The notes below the pieces were generated by a model that saw only the letters and a list, made by a program, of their open reading frames with translations, searched no databases and was not told the origin of the DNA. This document shows, in pieces, positions 62,771 to 64,000 of a DNA stretch of 64,000 nt. The DNA lies in NCBI RefSeq assembly GCF_024763615.1, contig NC_077223.1:37882627-37946626 (forward strand). Direction: 5' to 3'. This stretch comes from Phlebotomus papatasi. Taxonomy: Eukaryota; Arthropoda; Insecta; Diptera; Psychodidae. Positions within the stretch are counted from its first letter, which is position 1; the number at the start of each line of letters is the position of its first letter. The translations under genes and the position numbers were made by a program.

Positions 62771-64000
62771 GTTTTTTTTTTTTTTGAGGGCATTTTGGCG
62801 AAATTAGTGCTTCACCGAAAGACTTTCCATCAAAATCGCAAGGAAAACTGCACTGTTAAATTTAAGGGAAGAGTATTTTCCGGCGAGAGGTTCATAAATA
62901 TTTTGGCAAGAATTTAATGCTTTTGTACAGTTTTAATGATGTTCACTGAGGATGTGTGACATTAAAACTACAGAGTTACATTAAAGTTAGGTACATACTC
63001 AAGGTTTACTGAAATGTGGTTTAAAAGGATAGACAAACGTCGTAGTGTTGAGAAATACTTGAACTCGCGACTTTGTGAAAATGGTTAAGCATACATAGTG
63101 TAAATTATCTTGATAATGTGGCCTCCAGAGGTTCCCAATATTAACCTTATTTTAAGGGCTATCTTCTACAAGGGACAATTTGTCCTATTTTGAAATAAAT
63201 AAATTGAATTTGAAAAATAATTGATTTGCAAAATGAAGTGTTATTTCAGGAGATACGCGGCATAGTCGAATTTTTAACCCTTTAACGACAAGGCACTTTT
63301 TACGGACTGAAAATCAACAATAAAAATTAAACTGAGAAACATAACAAATGATAAGTCTTACATCTAACCTTGGAAAGTCCAACAGAGTCTGATTCGGTGT
63401 ATTTTGTGCTTCTATGGACGATAGGTACAAAAATGGCCCAAAAATTGAAGTAATTTTTCTGACAATACCAATGAATAATATTTTTCGCTTTAATGAAAAA
63501 TATAACGTATGAGTATTGTAGTTTTTGTTGCCAAAAGGGTTTTGCTTAAAAAAAAATTGGAAGTATAAAAATAAATAAAATCAATTGAATTTGAGAATTT
63601 AAAAATTCGCCATTTCTGAGCTCAAATATTTACTACATAGCAACTAGCTAAAGATTTGCAAAAAATATTCTAGATTCCTTCAACCTTCTACTTTACAATT
63701 ATATACAGACATAAGAAAAAATAACCTAAATAAATAATTTAGGTAGTCAGGAAAAATTATTTTCTTTATGGGACACCGGTGTTCCAATCGTCCTTAAAGG
63801 GATAAGCGTTAAACTTTAAATCGGGTATTAAAGACTGATTCACATTCTCCGACAAGGATCTTAAATTTAAAAATGACAAACTTTACAATAACGGAGTTGA
63901 AATGGAAATATATAACATTTTTAAGTCTCGCTTGGTCTCTATCTAGCTTTGATAATGTTAAATTAGTAAAATTGGATTAAAATAAGATTTTAAAACGGGG
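62771..64000. other. Right edge: nothing recognised
   Basis: AT-rich with no open frames of note and no inverted repeats that I can see. Confidence 0.45.

Overview
The window is AT-rich eukaryotic DNA with long introns, GT-AG splice sites and a heavy load of transposon relics. The protein genes and the transposon families (BEL/Pao, I-like, Tc1/mariner, Penelope-like) point to an insect, probably a nematoceran fly such as a sand fly or midge. The species is inference.

Three host genes are well supported. (1) Positions 1-19882, + strand: a very large Gln/Ser-rich nuclear protein. Its first exon is open to the left edge, and six further exons join in perfect phase, ending in a Cys-containing domain like DUF4211 of vertebrate QSER1/PRR12/CCDC82. 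(2) Positions 25725-41289, - strand: a complete 202-residue Rho GDP-dissociation inhibitor in three coding exons, split by introns of about 3.9 and 11 kb, with a probable 5' UTR intron. It converges on gene 1. (3) Positions 43933-44584, + strand: the 35 kDa protein of the U11/U12 minor-spliceosome snRNP, in two exons, 196 residues. A possible unidentified minus-strand gene is hinted at by open exons near 54.1-54.6 kb and 62.5-62.8 kb.

The rest is repeats. Retroelements: a 5'-truncated non-LTR element with one frameshift (38.5-39.7 kb), a decayed I-like element with RNase H and a (TAA)n tail (45.1-47.8 kb), a decayed BEL/Pao element (54.9-59.8 kb), and RTE-like and Penelope-like fragments. DNA-transposon remains: Tc1/mariner transposase fragments and at least ten families of small inverted-repeat elements. 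Most of these are flanked by TA, and several are nested so that target duplications can be read directly.

The most unusual structures are a 1.5 kb near-perfect palindrome (20.7-22.2 kb); an 0.9 kb element built from CACTATTATAGTG-type palindromes (33.6-34.5 kb); a 1.8 kb TIR-bounded non-coding element with three diverged modules carrying the same motifs in the same order (51.7-53.5 kb); an inverted tandem array inside a terminal-repeat element (26.5-27.7 kb); and a dispersed hairpin whose core resembles part of a hammerhead ribozyme (28.85, 50.76 and 51.3 kb). No CRISPR array, rRNA or tRNA was recognised. The genes do not form a functional cluster; the window looks like ordinary gene neighbourhoods inflated by transposons.
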